Below, piece by piece: positions 56,322 through 63,691 of a DNA stretch of 64,000 nt. The translations under genes and the position numbers were made by a program. Below the pieces are notes generated by a model. That model was not told the origin of the DNA. It searched no databases and saw only the letters and a program-made list of their open reading frames with translations. The stretch spans positions 124,001-188,000 of the forward strand of contig JADJFK010000004.1 of NCBI GenBank assembly GCA_016708585.1. Direction: 5' to 3'. How positions within the stretch are numbered: the first letter of the stretch is position 1; each line of letters opens with the position of its first letter. This DNA is from Sulfuritalea sp. GTDB taxonomy: Bacteria > Pseudomonadota > Gammaproteobacteria > Burkholderiales > Rhodocyclaceae.

Positions 56322-57890
56322 ATGAAAATGCGCATTCCGGCCTGCCTCCGCTGCCTCGCTGCCGCCCTGCCGCTCGTCCTGCTGGCGGCGGGTTGTGCCA
56401 CCAACCCGGTGACGAAAAAGAGCGAAATCAGCTTCATCTCCGAGCAGCAGGAAATCCGGCTCGGCAAGCAGGAGTATCTGCATACCCAGCAATCGGCGGG
56501 CGGCAGGTTCATCCTCGACCCGGCGCTGGCGGCCTACGTCAATGAGGTCGGGCAGAAGCTGGTCAAGGTCAGCGACCGGCCCAACCTGCCCTTCGAATTC
56601 GTCGTCATCAACGATTCGGTGCCCAATGCCTGGGCACTGCCCGGCGGCAAGCTGGCGATCAATCGCGGGCTGCTCACGGAACTGAAGAGCGAGGCGGAAC
56701 TGGCGGCGGTGCTGTCGCATGAAGTCGTCCATGCCGCCGCCCGGCATGGCGCGAAGTCGGTCGAGCAGGGCACGCTGCTGGCGGCCGGCGCGGCGCTGAT
56801 CGGCGCGCTGGCCTCCGACCGCAAGAACGCCGGCCTGGTGGACTTCGCCGCGCAGGGCGGGGCGGCGCTGATCGGGCTGCGCTTCAGCCGCGAAAACGAA
56901 CTGGAGGCCGACCACTACGGCATCGACTACATGGTGCGCGCCGGCTACGACCCGAAGGCCGCGGTGGAACTGCAGGAAACCTTCGTCCGCCTGTCGGGCA
57001 ACAAATCGTCGAACTGGCTGGCCGGCATGTTTGCCACGCATCCGCCCTCGCAGGAACGCGTCGACGCCAATCGCAGGAAGGCGGCCGCGCTGCCGGCGAA
57101 CCTGTATCGCGGCGAGGAGGCCTACCGGCAGAAGATCGCCTTCCTGGTCCAGAGCAAGCCGGCGTATGCCGCCCACGATGAAGGCCGCAAGCTGCTGGCG
57201 AAGGATCCGGCGCAGGCGCTGGTCAAGGCCGACCAGGCGATCAAACTGGAGCCGCGCGAAGCGATCTTCCATGCGCTGCGCGGCGATGCGCTGAAAAAGC
57301 AGGGACGCGTTGCCGATGCCGAACAGGAGTACAGCGAAGCGATCCGCCTCAACGCCGACTACTTCGCCCATTACCTGAACCGCGGCCTGGTGCGGCGGCA
57401 GCTCGGCAACTCCGCCGGCGCCCGGGCCGACCTGGAACAGGCCAACAAGCTGCTGCCCACCGCCGCAGGGCATTACCTGCTGGGCCACCTGGACCAGGAG
57501 GCCGGCCAGCGCGGCCGCGCCATCGAGCACTACAAGCTGGCCGCCGGATCGAACTCCGAGGTCGGCAGGCTAGCCGGCACGGCGCTGGTGCGGCTGGACC
57601 TGCCGGGCAACCCGGGCGATTACGTCGAAGTGGAAGCCGTCGCCGACGGCAGGGGCAACCTCGGCCTGCGCGTGACCAACGCCAGCCCGGTGGCCCTGCG
57701 CAAGCTGCGCGTGGCCGGCGCGGTGCAGAAGAATTCGTCGGCGAACCACTTCTACAAGGAATACGCGGTGCCCGGCACGCTGCAGCCGGGGCAATCGACC
57801 ACGGTGGCGATGGGCGTCAGGCTGGCCGACTTCAACGCCCAGCTGAAGCAGGTCAGGGCGCAGGTACGCGGCGCGGAAGCGGCGGAGTAG
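56322..57890 (+). CDS. M48 metalloprotease lipoprotein with TPR domain (BepA-like)
   Basis: A 522-residue envelope protein. The lipobox LLAAGC lies near residue 27, followed by an M48 protease domain: HEVVHAAARHG (zinc His-Glu motif) with the downstream third ligand in ENELEADHYGIDYM. TPR-like helices cover about 285-420, then a C-terminal beta-rich tail (VRAQVRGAEAAE). The arrangement matches BepA/YfgC, a quality-control protease for outer-membrane proteins. ATG at 56322 is used; a GTG six bases up is possible. Confidence 0.88.
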   Translation: MKMRIPACLRCLAAALPLVLLAAGCATNPVTKKSEISFISEQQEIRLGKQEYLHTQQSAGGRFILDPALAAYVNEVGQKLVKVSDRPNLPFEFVVINDSVPNAWALPGGKLAINRGLLTELKSEAELAAVLSHEVVHAAARHGAKSVEQGTLLAAGAALIGALASDRKNAGLVDFAAQGGAALIGLRFSRENELEADHYGIDYMVRAGYDPKAAVELQETFVRLSGNKSSNWLAGMFATHPPSQERVDANRRKAAALPANLYRGEEAYRQKIAFLVQSKPAYAAHDEGRKLLAKDPAQALVKADQAIKLEPREAIFHALRGDALKKQGRVADAEQEYSEAIRLNADYFAHYLNRGLVRRQLGNSAGARADLEQANKLLPTAAGHYLLGHLDQEAGQRGRAIEHYKLAAGSNSEVGRLAGTALVRLDLPGNPGDYVEVEAVADGRGNLGLRVTNASPVALRKLRVAGAVQKNSSANHFYKEYAVPGTLQPGQSTTVAMGVRLADFNAQLKQVRAQVRGAEAAE

Positions 57891-57930
57891 ATAGCCCCGA
57901 TTGATGGTTGCTATCGATCAGCTATCGTCT

Positions 57931-57955
57931 AAAGTCGGCGCTGGTGATACGGTGA
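57931..57955 (+). repeat. Dispersed repeat, strong copy (intergenic)
   Basis: AAAGTCGGCGCTGGTGATAC then GGTGA, in the gap between the M48 gene and the GHKL/STAS-like operon. Confidence 0.85.
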
Positions 57956-57995
57956 TGGATAGAGAGATTTGCTAGACAGAGTGGTGTACACCGAA

Positions 57996-58448
57996 TCAAG
58001 CCCAAGTTCGGACTTTCGCTTCCTCGATCGCGTCAATAAGATCATCGATGGCACAGCGGATATTGCGCTGAATCTCGCTGTTGGCCGCCTGCTGCGAAAA
58101 GGCCGTGCGATCAATGTTGTGGCATGTGACGGCGCGTCTTAGCGATGTCATCAGGCTCGGCGCAATTTTCAACTCGTCAAAGGGCGCTCGCTGTACCACC
58201 TTGATGAGCCGGTCGCAGCGCATCGAAAGCTCCGCAGCGGCATATTCGTCGTGGCGCTCGGCACTGTGAAATTCTCGTGCGGATTTTTCGAGTTCGTGAA
58301 GGTCCGACGCAAGTTGTTTCGCGGCGTCACGCTTCTCGCGGCGACGCTCACGTGAGAGGGTGGCACGGTGAACCGTGTACCAGCCCGCAGCCACGACCAG
58401 CCATGTGACCCCATGAACCCACCACGGTGCGGCGTCGGCGCCAGTCAT
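57996..58448 (-). CDS. Single-pass membrane protein of the GHKL/STAS-like operon
   Basis: A 150-residue protein with an N-terminal membrane segment (WWVHGVTWLVVAAGWYTV) and a helical cytoplasmic part rich in charged residues (ERRREKRDAAKQLASDLHELEKSAREF; IDDLIDAIEEAKVR). I do not recognise a family. Its start overlaps the stop of the STAS-like gene by one base. As third gene in a tight operon it may be the output or anchor of the module. Confidence 0.75.
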   Translation of the reverse strand: MTGADAAPWWVHGVTWLVVAAGWYTVHRATLSRERRREKRDAAKQLASDLHELEKSAREFHSAERHDEYAAAELSMRCDRLIKVVQRAPFDELKIAPSLMTSLRRAVTCHNIDRTAFSQQAANSEIQRNIRCAIDDLIDAIEEAKVRTWA

Positions 58449-58774
58449 CAGTGATGGGACTCCGCTTGCTCGCCGATGTATTCCTCGATCTCGTGAATCA
58501 GCGAGGCATCCTTGCTTTCTAGTACGAGTCGGCCGTGCAACTGCTGGGTGTTGAAGCCCGCTCGAATCAATCCGCCGAATGCTTCCTCAAGGAAGGAGGA
58601 AGCCAATCCCCTTGCACCATCCAACTGAACCACGATGCAGGTATCTGGATTCTTGAGTTGCGGAATCAGGAAGCTTTCGCGGAAAACCTCCCCGCTATAG
58701 GGACCGTCGGTTTTGTAACGACCGGCCGGATAACGCGCAAACTGGCTCGCAATGTCTATCTTTACTGTGTTCAT
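58448..58774 (-). CDS. STAS-like (DUF4325) protein
   Basis: A 108-residue protein of the DUF4325/STAS-like type: FARYPAGRYKTDGPYSGEVFRESFLIPQL and VVQLDGARGLASSFLEEAFGGLIRAGF. The Ser-rich ASSF segment corresponds to the place where partner-switch STAS proteins are phosphorylated. I use the ATG at 58774 (MNTVKIDIASQF) because it lies just after the GHKL gene and matches family length. It is co-transcribed with a GHKL ATPase, as STAS antagonists often are. Confidence 0.8.
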   Translation of the reverse strand: MNTVKIDIASQFARYPAGRYKTDGPYSGEVFRESFLIPQLKNPDTCIVVQLDGARGLASSFLEEAFGGLIRAGFNTQQLHGRLVLESKDASLIHEIEEYIGEQAESHH

Positions 58775-58776
58775 GT

Positions 58777-59829
58777 TTACCCCGACTGAACCGGCACGCT
58801 CCACGCTATGAGCGTACCCAGAATACTGTCCCGGTAGTTTCCAGAAGATTCGTTTCCGCCATTGAGTGTATACCATCCCCGGTTGCTGAATACCATCGCC
58901 CGCCCCCTTGGGGCTCCTGCGACCGCGCGGATGATGTCACCAAGACCCTTGCCACGTTCGGGTCTTCCGGTTCGGCTGCGACTATCCTCAATAGCGGCGG
59001 CAATACAGTCGCCGTCTTGGGGCGTGATTCCAAACAAGGCTTTCAGTTTGCCGTACAGGGTGGGGTTGGTGCTTGGCAAGGTACCTGGGATACCGACTCC
59101 AAGGTCGCACAGCGCGACATAAAGGTATCCGTCCTTTGCCTGCGAAAACACCCACCAGTCGCGCGGTCCGTCATGATCGAGGCCGTCATCCCTCCTGTCG
59201 ATGTAAGCGTGGTGGCAGACGTTGGTCATGGCTTCCGCCAAGCCCCGATAAATGCCATTGACGAGCGGTTCTGCCAATCCACCTTCGTGCGCCTCGATGG
59301 TCTTGGCGTATTGGCTGGCATCGACCAGGTGACCCCGTGCCACCCGCCAATGCACCACGTCGCGGTGGGTCGTCCTGCCATGAAAGGGATGATGGCAAAT
59401 TCCATAAACGCCGATCTGTTGCAGCACCTGCTTGGCCCGCTCGTTCTGGGGCTCGTTGCAGCGAACCTGCGTTGCGGGACTGTATTCGACCAAGCGGCAG
59501 AGTTCGGCATAGAACAGCAGCGTGCCGGCGGCCACGAACCGTTGCGTGCGCTGGAAATCGATCAACAGTCGTTTCGCTGCGTGGCGATTGAAATGGCCGC
59601 GCAAATCTTTCAGGAATCGTGTCAATCGGCGGCGGTTCTTCTTGTCTTCAATGTCGAAGACAGGCGGCGCGATCAGGCGAAGCTGGTCGGGGTGCGGCGT
59701 GCCCCCTGTTCTGCGTTTGGCGAAAACCGTCCGGGATTGCCCCTTGCGACGCACCCGCATGCGGGAACGGATGATTGCCCGTTGTCGGCGAAGAAGTTTT
59801 TCCTTCTGCTTCTTGTTCAGACGCTTCAT
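58777..59829 (-). CDS. GHKL-type ATPase (anti-sigma-factor/kinase-like)
   Basis: A 350-residue protein whose C-terminal half is a GHKL ATP-binding domain: the N-box EAMTNVCHHAYI (Asn203), the G1 box CDLGVGIPG (Asp242), and G2 ERGKGLGDII. There is no His phosphoacceptor helix, so it is not a classical sensor kinase; it looks like an SpoIIAB/RsbW-type or MORC-like ATPase. The N-terminus is very basic (MKRLNKKQKEKLLRRQRAIIRSRMRVRRKG), perhaps for nucleic acid binding. First gene of the three-gene operon; two bases separate it from the STAS-like gene. Confidence 0.8.
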   Translation of the reverse strand: MKRLNKKQKEKLLRRQRAIIRSRMRVRRKGQSRTVFAKRRTGGTPHPDQLRLIAPPVFDIEDKKNRRRLTRFLKDLRGHFNRHAAKRLLIDFQRTQRFVAAGTLLFYAELCRLVEYSPATQVRCNEPQNERAKQVLQQIGVYGICHHPFHGRTTHRDVVHWRVARGHLVDASQYAKTIEAHEGGLAEPLVNGIYRGLAEAMTNVCHHAYIDRRDDGLDHDGPRDWWVFSQAKDGYLYVALCDLGVGIPGTLPSTNPTLYGKLKALFGITPQDGDCIAAAIEDSRSRTGRPERGKGLGDIIRAVAGAPRGRAMVFSNRGWYTLNGGNESSGNYRDSILGTLIAWSVPVQSG

Positions 59830-59872
59830 GCGGTGTGAGCTTGTTTCATCCGATTGCGCACTAAATCAACCC

Positions 59873-61156
59873 TCAGACGATGGCGGCCATCGGCTGCACC
59901 GTCACCGTGTCGCCGGCGCCGACTTTTCCACGCTCGTGCTCGAGCACGATGAAGCAGTCGGCATCGGCCATCGAGCGCAGCACGCCGGAGCCTTGTGCGC
60001 CGGTGGGGCGCACGCACCATTCGCCGTTTTCCCGGGAGAGGATGCCGCGCTGGTATTCGGTGCGGCCCGGGGCCTTCTTCATCGGCTCCGTGCAGCGCGC
60101 CTGGAATGACGGCACCGGCGGGATGGGGTCGAGGCCGGCCAGCTTGAGGATGGCGGGGCGCACGAACTGGTAGAAGGTCACCATCACCGCCACCGGGTTG
60201 CCCGGCAGGCCGAACAGCCAGGCGCCTGGCTTGTCGGCGCCGTCGGGGACGATGCGGCCGAAGGCCATCGGCCGGCCCGGCTTCATGGCGATCTTCCAGA
60301 AGGCCACTTCGCCCAGCTGCGCCATCAGCCGCTTGATGAAGTCGGCCTCGCCGACCGAGACGCCGCCGCTGGTGATGATGGCGTCGGCGCAGGCCGCGGC
60401 TTCGCGGAAGGCGGCTTCCAGCGCGGCCGGATCGTCCTTGACCACGCCCATGTCGATCACCTCGCAGCCCAGGCGCGTCAGCATGCCCCACAGCGTGTAG
60501 CGGTTGCTGTCATACACGGCGCCCTCCGCCAGCGGCGTGCCGATGCTGCACAGTTCGTCGCCGGTGGAAAAAATCGCCACGCGCACGCGGCGGCGCACCG
60601 ACACTTCGCCGATCCCGAGCGAGGCGACGATGCCGATCTCGGCCGGGCGCAGTTTCCTGCCGGCGGGGATGGCGGGCCTGCCGGCCTGCAAATCCTCGCC
60701 GGCGCGGCGGGTGTTCTGGTCGCGGCGCTGGCCGGACGGGATGATGACGGCATCGCCTTCGACGCGCGTTACTTCCTGGATCACCACGCAGTCGACACCC
60801 TGCGGCAAGACGGCGCCGGTCATGATCCTCACCGTCTCGCCGGCGCCGACTTTTCCGGCAAAGGCGCGCCCGGCGAAGGCCGTGCCGATGTTCTTCAGCC
60901 GCGTTTCGCCGCCGGCGGCAAGGTTGTCGAAACGCAGCGCCCAGCCGTCCATGGCCGAGTTGTCGTGGGCCGGCACGTCGATCGGCGAGATGACGTCCTC
61001 GCTCAGCACGCGATCCAGCGCCTGGCGCACGAAGACGCGCTCGTGGCCGCTGACAGCGGGCAGCAGGTCGAGGATCAGCTGGCGCGCGCGATCGACATGG
61101 AGGGAGTTCGGGTCGTAGTCGTCGGCGCAGGAGAGGGCTTGGAGGATGGAAGTCAT
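59873..61156 (-). CDS. moeA: Molybdopterin molybdenumtransferase MoeA
   Basis: MoeA inserts molybdate into adenylylated molybdopterin. The 427-residue protein has VPAHDNSAMDGWALR, RIMTGAVLPQGVDCVVIQE, FSTGDELCS, SNRYTLWGML, SGGVSVGEADFIKR, AMKPGRPMAFGR and GLPGNPVAVMVTF, all typical. Two dispersed-repeat copies lie in it: KVGAGETVRIMTG (native-like position, residues about 101-107) and the C-terminal GKVGAGDTVTVQPM. moaA lies directly upstream on the same strand. Confidence 0.95.
   Translation of the reverse strand: MTSILQALSCADDYDPNSLHVDRARQLILDLLPAVSGHERVFVRQALDRVLSEDVISPIDVPAHDNSAMDGWALRFDNLAAGGETRLKNIGTAFAGRAFAGKVGAGETVRIMTGAVLPQGVDCVVIQEVTRVEGDAVIIPSGQRRDQNTRRAGEDLQAGRPAIPAGRKLRPAEIGIVASLGIGEVSVRRRVRVAIFSTGDELCSIGTPLAEGAVYDSNRYTLWGMLTRLGCEVIDMGVVKDDPAALEAAFREAAACADAIITSGGVSVGEADFIKRLMAQLGEVAFWKIAMKPGRPMAFGRIVPDGADKPGAWLFGLPGNPVAVMVTFYQFVRPAILKLAGLDPIPPVPSFQARCTEPMKKAPGRTEYQRGILSRENGEWCVRPTGAQGSGVLRSMADADCFIVLEHERGKVGAGDTVTVQPMAAIV
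59902..59927 (-). repeat. Dispersed repeat, strong copy in moeA 3' region
   Basis: Minus-strand copy read as K-V-G-A-G-D-T-V near the MoeA C-terminus. Confidence 0.9.
60829..60854 (-). repeat. Dispersed repeat, strong copy in moeA middle
   Basis: Minus-strand copy read as K-V-G-A-G-E-T-V, just before RIMTGA. Confidence 0.9.
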
Positions 61157-61186
61157 GGTGCGGTAGGGAATGGCAATGGCGGAGGA

Positions 61187-62278
61187 TCAGCCGCCGATGT
61201 AGGACATTTCGACTTTCTTCGCAGCCGGCATAACCGTGGCGGCGGTGCGGATCTCGGAATAGCGGTCGTCGCGGTCGCGCCAGACGGCGGCGATCTCGCG
61301 CCGCAGCGCCTCGTCGCCGGCGCCCTGGCGCAGCAGCGCGCGCAGGTCGTGGCCGCTCTGGGCGAAGAGGCAGGTGTAGAGCTGGCCTTCGGTGGACAGG
61401 CGGATGCGCGTGCAGCTGGAACAGAAGGCCTGGGTCACCGAGGAGATGACACCGATTTCGCCGCCGCCGTCCCGATAGCGCCAGCGCTCGGCGACCTCGC
61501 CGGGGTAGTTGGCGTCGATGGCTTCGAGCGGAAATTCGGCATGGATGCGGGCGAGGATCTCGGCCGAGGGCAGCACCTCGTCCATGCGCCAGCCGTTCGA
61601 CGAGCCGACGTCCATGTATTCGATGAAGCGCAGGATGTGGCCGCTGTGGCGGAAGTGGCGCGCCAGCGGCAGGATCTGGTCGTCGTTGGTGCCGCGCTTG
61701 ACGGCGCAATTGATCTTTACCGGCGCCAGGCCGACAGCCGCGGCGGCGGCGATGCCGGCCAGCACGTCGCCGACCGGGAAGTCGACGTCGTTCATGCGCT
61801 TGAACACAACGTCGTCCATGCCGTCGAGGCTGACCGTGACGCGGTCGAGGCCGGCATCCTTGAGTGCCTGTGCCTTCTTCGCCAGCAGCGAGCCGTTGGT
61901 GGTCAGGGTGATTTCCACCGGCAGTCGCGCCAGCTGTTCGATCAGGTTTTCGAGGTGGCGGCGCAGCAGCGGCTCGCCGCCGGTGATGCGGATCTTCTCG
62001 ACGCCCTGGTCGACGAAGATTTTCGCGACGCGCACGATCTCCTCGAAGGACAGCAGCTGCTTGCGCGGCAGGAAGGCGTAGTCGTCGTCGAACACCTCTT
62101 TCGGCATGCAATACACGCAGCGGAAATTGCAGCGGTCGGTGACCGAGATGCGCAGGTCGCGCACGCGGCGGCCGCGCCGGTCGACCAGCTCGCCCTCGGG
62201 CGGCGCGGCGAGGTCGCGGCCCGGCGGCAGCGTGGTCCTGACCATTCTGGCGATGGGGATGATGCGGGCGTTGTTCAT
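61187..62278 (-). CDS. moaA: GTP 3',8-cyclase MoaA
   Basis: MoaA is the radical-SAM enzyme that starts molybdopterin synthesis. The 363-residue protein has the CxxxCxxC motif in DRCNFRCVYCM, EPLLRRHLENLIEQLA region, and the C-terminal second cluster site CSSCTRIRLSTEGQLYTCLF; it ends GG, needed for function. It lies 30 bases upstream of moeA. moaC, moaD, moaE and mobA are not in the window. Confidence 0.96.
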   Translation of the reverse strand: MNNARIIPIARMVRTTLPPGRDLAAPPEGELVDRRGRRVRDLRISVTDRCNFRCVYCMPKEVFDDDYAFLPRKQLLSFEEIVRVAKIFVDQGVEKIRITGGEPLLRRHLENLIEQLARLPVEITLTTNGSLLAKKAQALKDAGLDRVTVSLDGMDDVVFKRMNDVDFPVGDVLAGIAAAAAVGLAPVKINCAVKRGTNDDQILPLARHFRHSGHILRFIEYMDVGSSNGWRMDEVLPSAEILARIHAEFPLEAIDANYPGEVAERWRYRDGGGEIGVISSVTQAFCSSCTRIRLSTEGQLYTCLFAQSGHDLRALLRQGAGDEALRREIAAVWRDRDDRYSEIRTAATVMPAAKKVEMSYIGG

Positions 62279-62327
62279 GGGCGAACTATAAGCCGGGCGC
62301 GGCTTTCGGACAAATCGGGCGCCGGGC

Positions 62328-63554
62328 TCAGGCCAGCAGCGCGGCGAGGTCGAAGGAACTGTCCGCGGCCTGTTCCGGCGTCGGCGAAATGCCCTTGTCG
62401 AGCAGTTTGCGGCCGGTCAGGTGGTCGGGCGACTGGTTCAGCGAGTCGATCGCAATCAGTTGGCCGGCCCTGAAGTAGTACCAGGAGAATTTCCGCGTCG
62501 TCGCATCGACTTTCGCGGCGCCGCGCGTCACCACGGTATCGAAGCCGGCCGTGAGGCCGGCCATCTGCAGCTTGACGTCATACTGGTCGGACCAGAACCA
62601 GGGCGTGGCGGTGAACGGCCGTTCGCGCCCCAGCAGCGCGACGGCGGCCGACTTGGCCTGCTCCATGGCGTTCTGCACGGATTCGAGGCGCCGCAGGCTG
62701 CCGTCCGCCAGGCGCCGCACGCTGCAGTCGCCGGCGGCGACGATGGCCGGGTCGGCGGTGCGGCTGCAGGCATCGACCACGATGCCGCCGGCCACGTCGA
62801 GGCCCGCCGCCTGCGCCAGCTCGGCATTGGCGATGACGCCGATGCCGACCAGCACCAGGTCGGCCGGGAACTCGCGGCCATCGCCGGTTTTGACGGCGGC
62901 AATCCGGCCGTCCGCGCCGATGAGCCCGGCCACGGTGGCCGCGAGCACCACCTCGACGCCCTGGCCGCGGTGCAGGTCGAGGTAGAACTGCGACAGATGC
63001 GGCGGCACGACGCGCGCCATCAGGCGCTCGGCGGCTTCCAGCACCGTCACCTGCCTGCCTTTCCTGCGTGCCACGGCGGCGACTTCGAGGCCGATGAAAC
63101 CGCCGCCGATGATCACCACGTTCTGCGCGGTGTCCAGCGCGGCCTTGATGGCGCGGGAGTCGTCCAGCGAGCGCAGGCCGAAGACACCGCCCAAACTAGC
63201 CCCGGCCAGCGGCAGCGGCCGCAGGCGGGCGCCGGTGCACAGCGCAAGGCCGTCGTAGGCCAGGGTCGAGCCGTTGGAGAGCGTGACCTGCTTCGCGCCG
63301 CGTTCGATCGCCGTGACGCCAGCGCCGACTTTTAACAGTATGTTCTTCTTTTCCATGGCCTCCGCCGTGCGCATCATCAGCTGCGCCTCGGCCGTCTCGC
63401 CCAGCAGGAAGCCCTTCGACAGCGGCGGCCGCTGGTAGGGCGCATGCGGTTCGGCGCCGAGCAGCGTGACCGGCCCGGCGTAGCCTTCCGCACGCAGGGT
63501 TTCCGCGACGGTCAATCCCGCCAGTCCGGCGCCGACGATCAGCATTCCGCTCAT
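62328..63554 (-). CDS. FAD/NAD(P)-dependent oxidoreductase (ferredoxin-reductase type)
   Basis: A 408-residue two-dinucleotide-domain flavoprotein of the rubredoxin/ferredoxin reductase type: MLIVGAGLAGLTVAETLRAEGYAG, YQRPPLSKGFLLG, VVIIGGGFIGLEVAAVARRKG, VAAGDCSVR, and a C-terminal reductase-like domain (PWFWSDQYDVKLQMAG). It could feed electrons to a Rieske oxygenase or ferredoxin; no partner gene is adjacent. A dispersed-repeat copy is read in sense as LKVGAGVTAIE. Confidence 0.88.
   Translation of the reverse strand: MSGMLIVGAGLAGLTVAETLRAEGYAGPVTLLGAEPHAPYQRPPLSKGFLLGETAEAQLMMRTAEAMEKKNILLKVGAGVTAIERGAKQVTLSNGSTLAYDGLALCTGARLRPLPLAGASLGGVFGLRSLDDSRAIKAALDTAQNVVIIGGGFIGLEVAAVARRKGRQVTVLEAAERLMARVVPPHLSQFYLDLHRGQGVEVVLAATVAGLIGADGRIAAVKTGDGREFPADLVLVGIGVIANAELAQAAGLDVAGGIVVDACSRTADPAIVAAGDCSVRRLADGSLRRLESVQNAMEQAKSAAVALLGRERPFTATPWFWSDQYDVKLQMAGLTAGFDTVVTRGAAKVDATTRKFSWYYFRAGQLIAIDSLNQSPDHLTGRKLLDKGISPTPEQAADSSFDLAALLA
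63308..63333 (-). repeat. Dispersed repeat, strong copy inside the FAD oxidoreductase
   Basis: TCGCCGTGACGCCAGCGCCG then ACTTTT; sense peptide K-V-G-A-G-V-T. Confidence 0.88.
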
Positions 63555-63606
63555 ACTTTTTTCCTCTTGTGCTGCGACCAGGCTTCCGGCCCCATCCCCC
63601 TCCTGG

Positions 63607-63627
63607 CCTCCCCCTTGAAGGGGGAGG
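63607..63627. repeat. Tight intergenic palindrome
   Basis: CCTCCCCCTT and AAGGGGGAGG are 10-bp arms around one G. Like the palindrome at 44427-44447. It lies between the FAD oxidoreductase and the ClpX-like gene. Confidence 0.7.
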
Positions 63628-63691
63628 ACTGAGCAAGTTGGCGCCCATGGACGTTCGCCGTATGCGGTTTCGAAAGCAAGGAGCCGTTGTA

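Noticed and set aside
58777..59829. Sensor histidine kinase
   Set aside because: The GHKL ATP-binding boxes are present, but there is no dimerisation/His phosphotransfer helix and no response regulator nearby.
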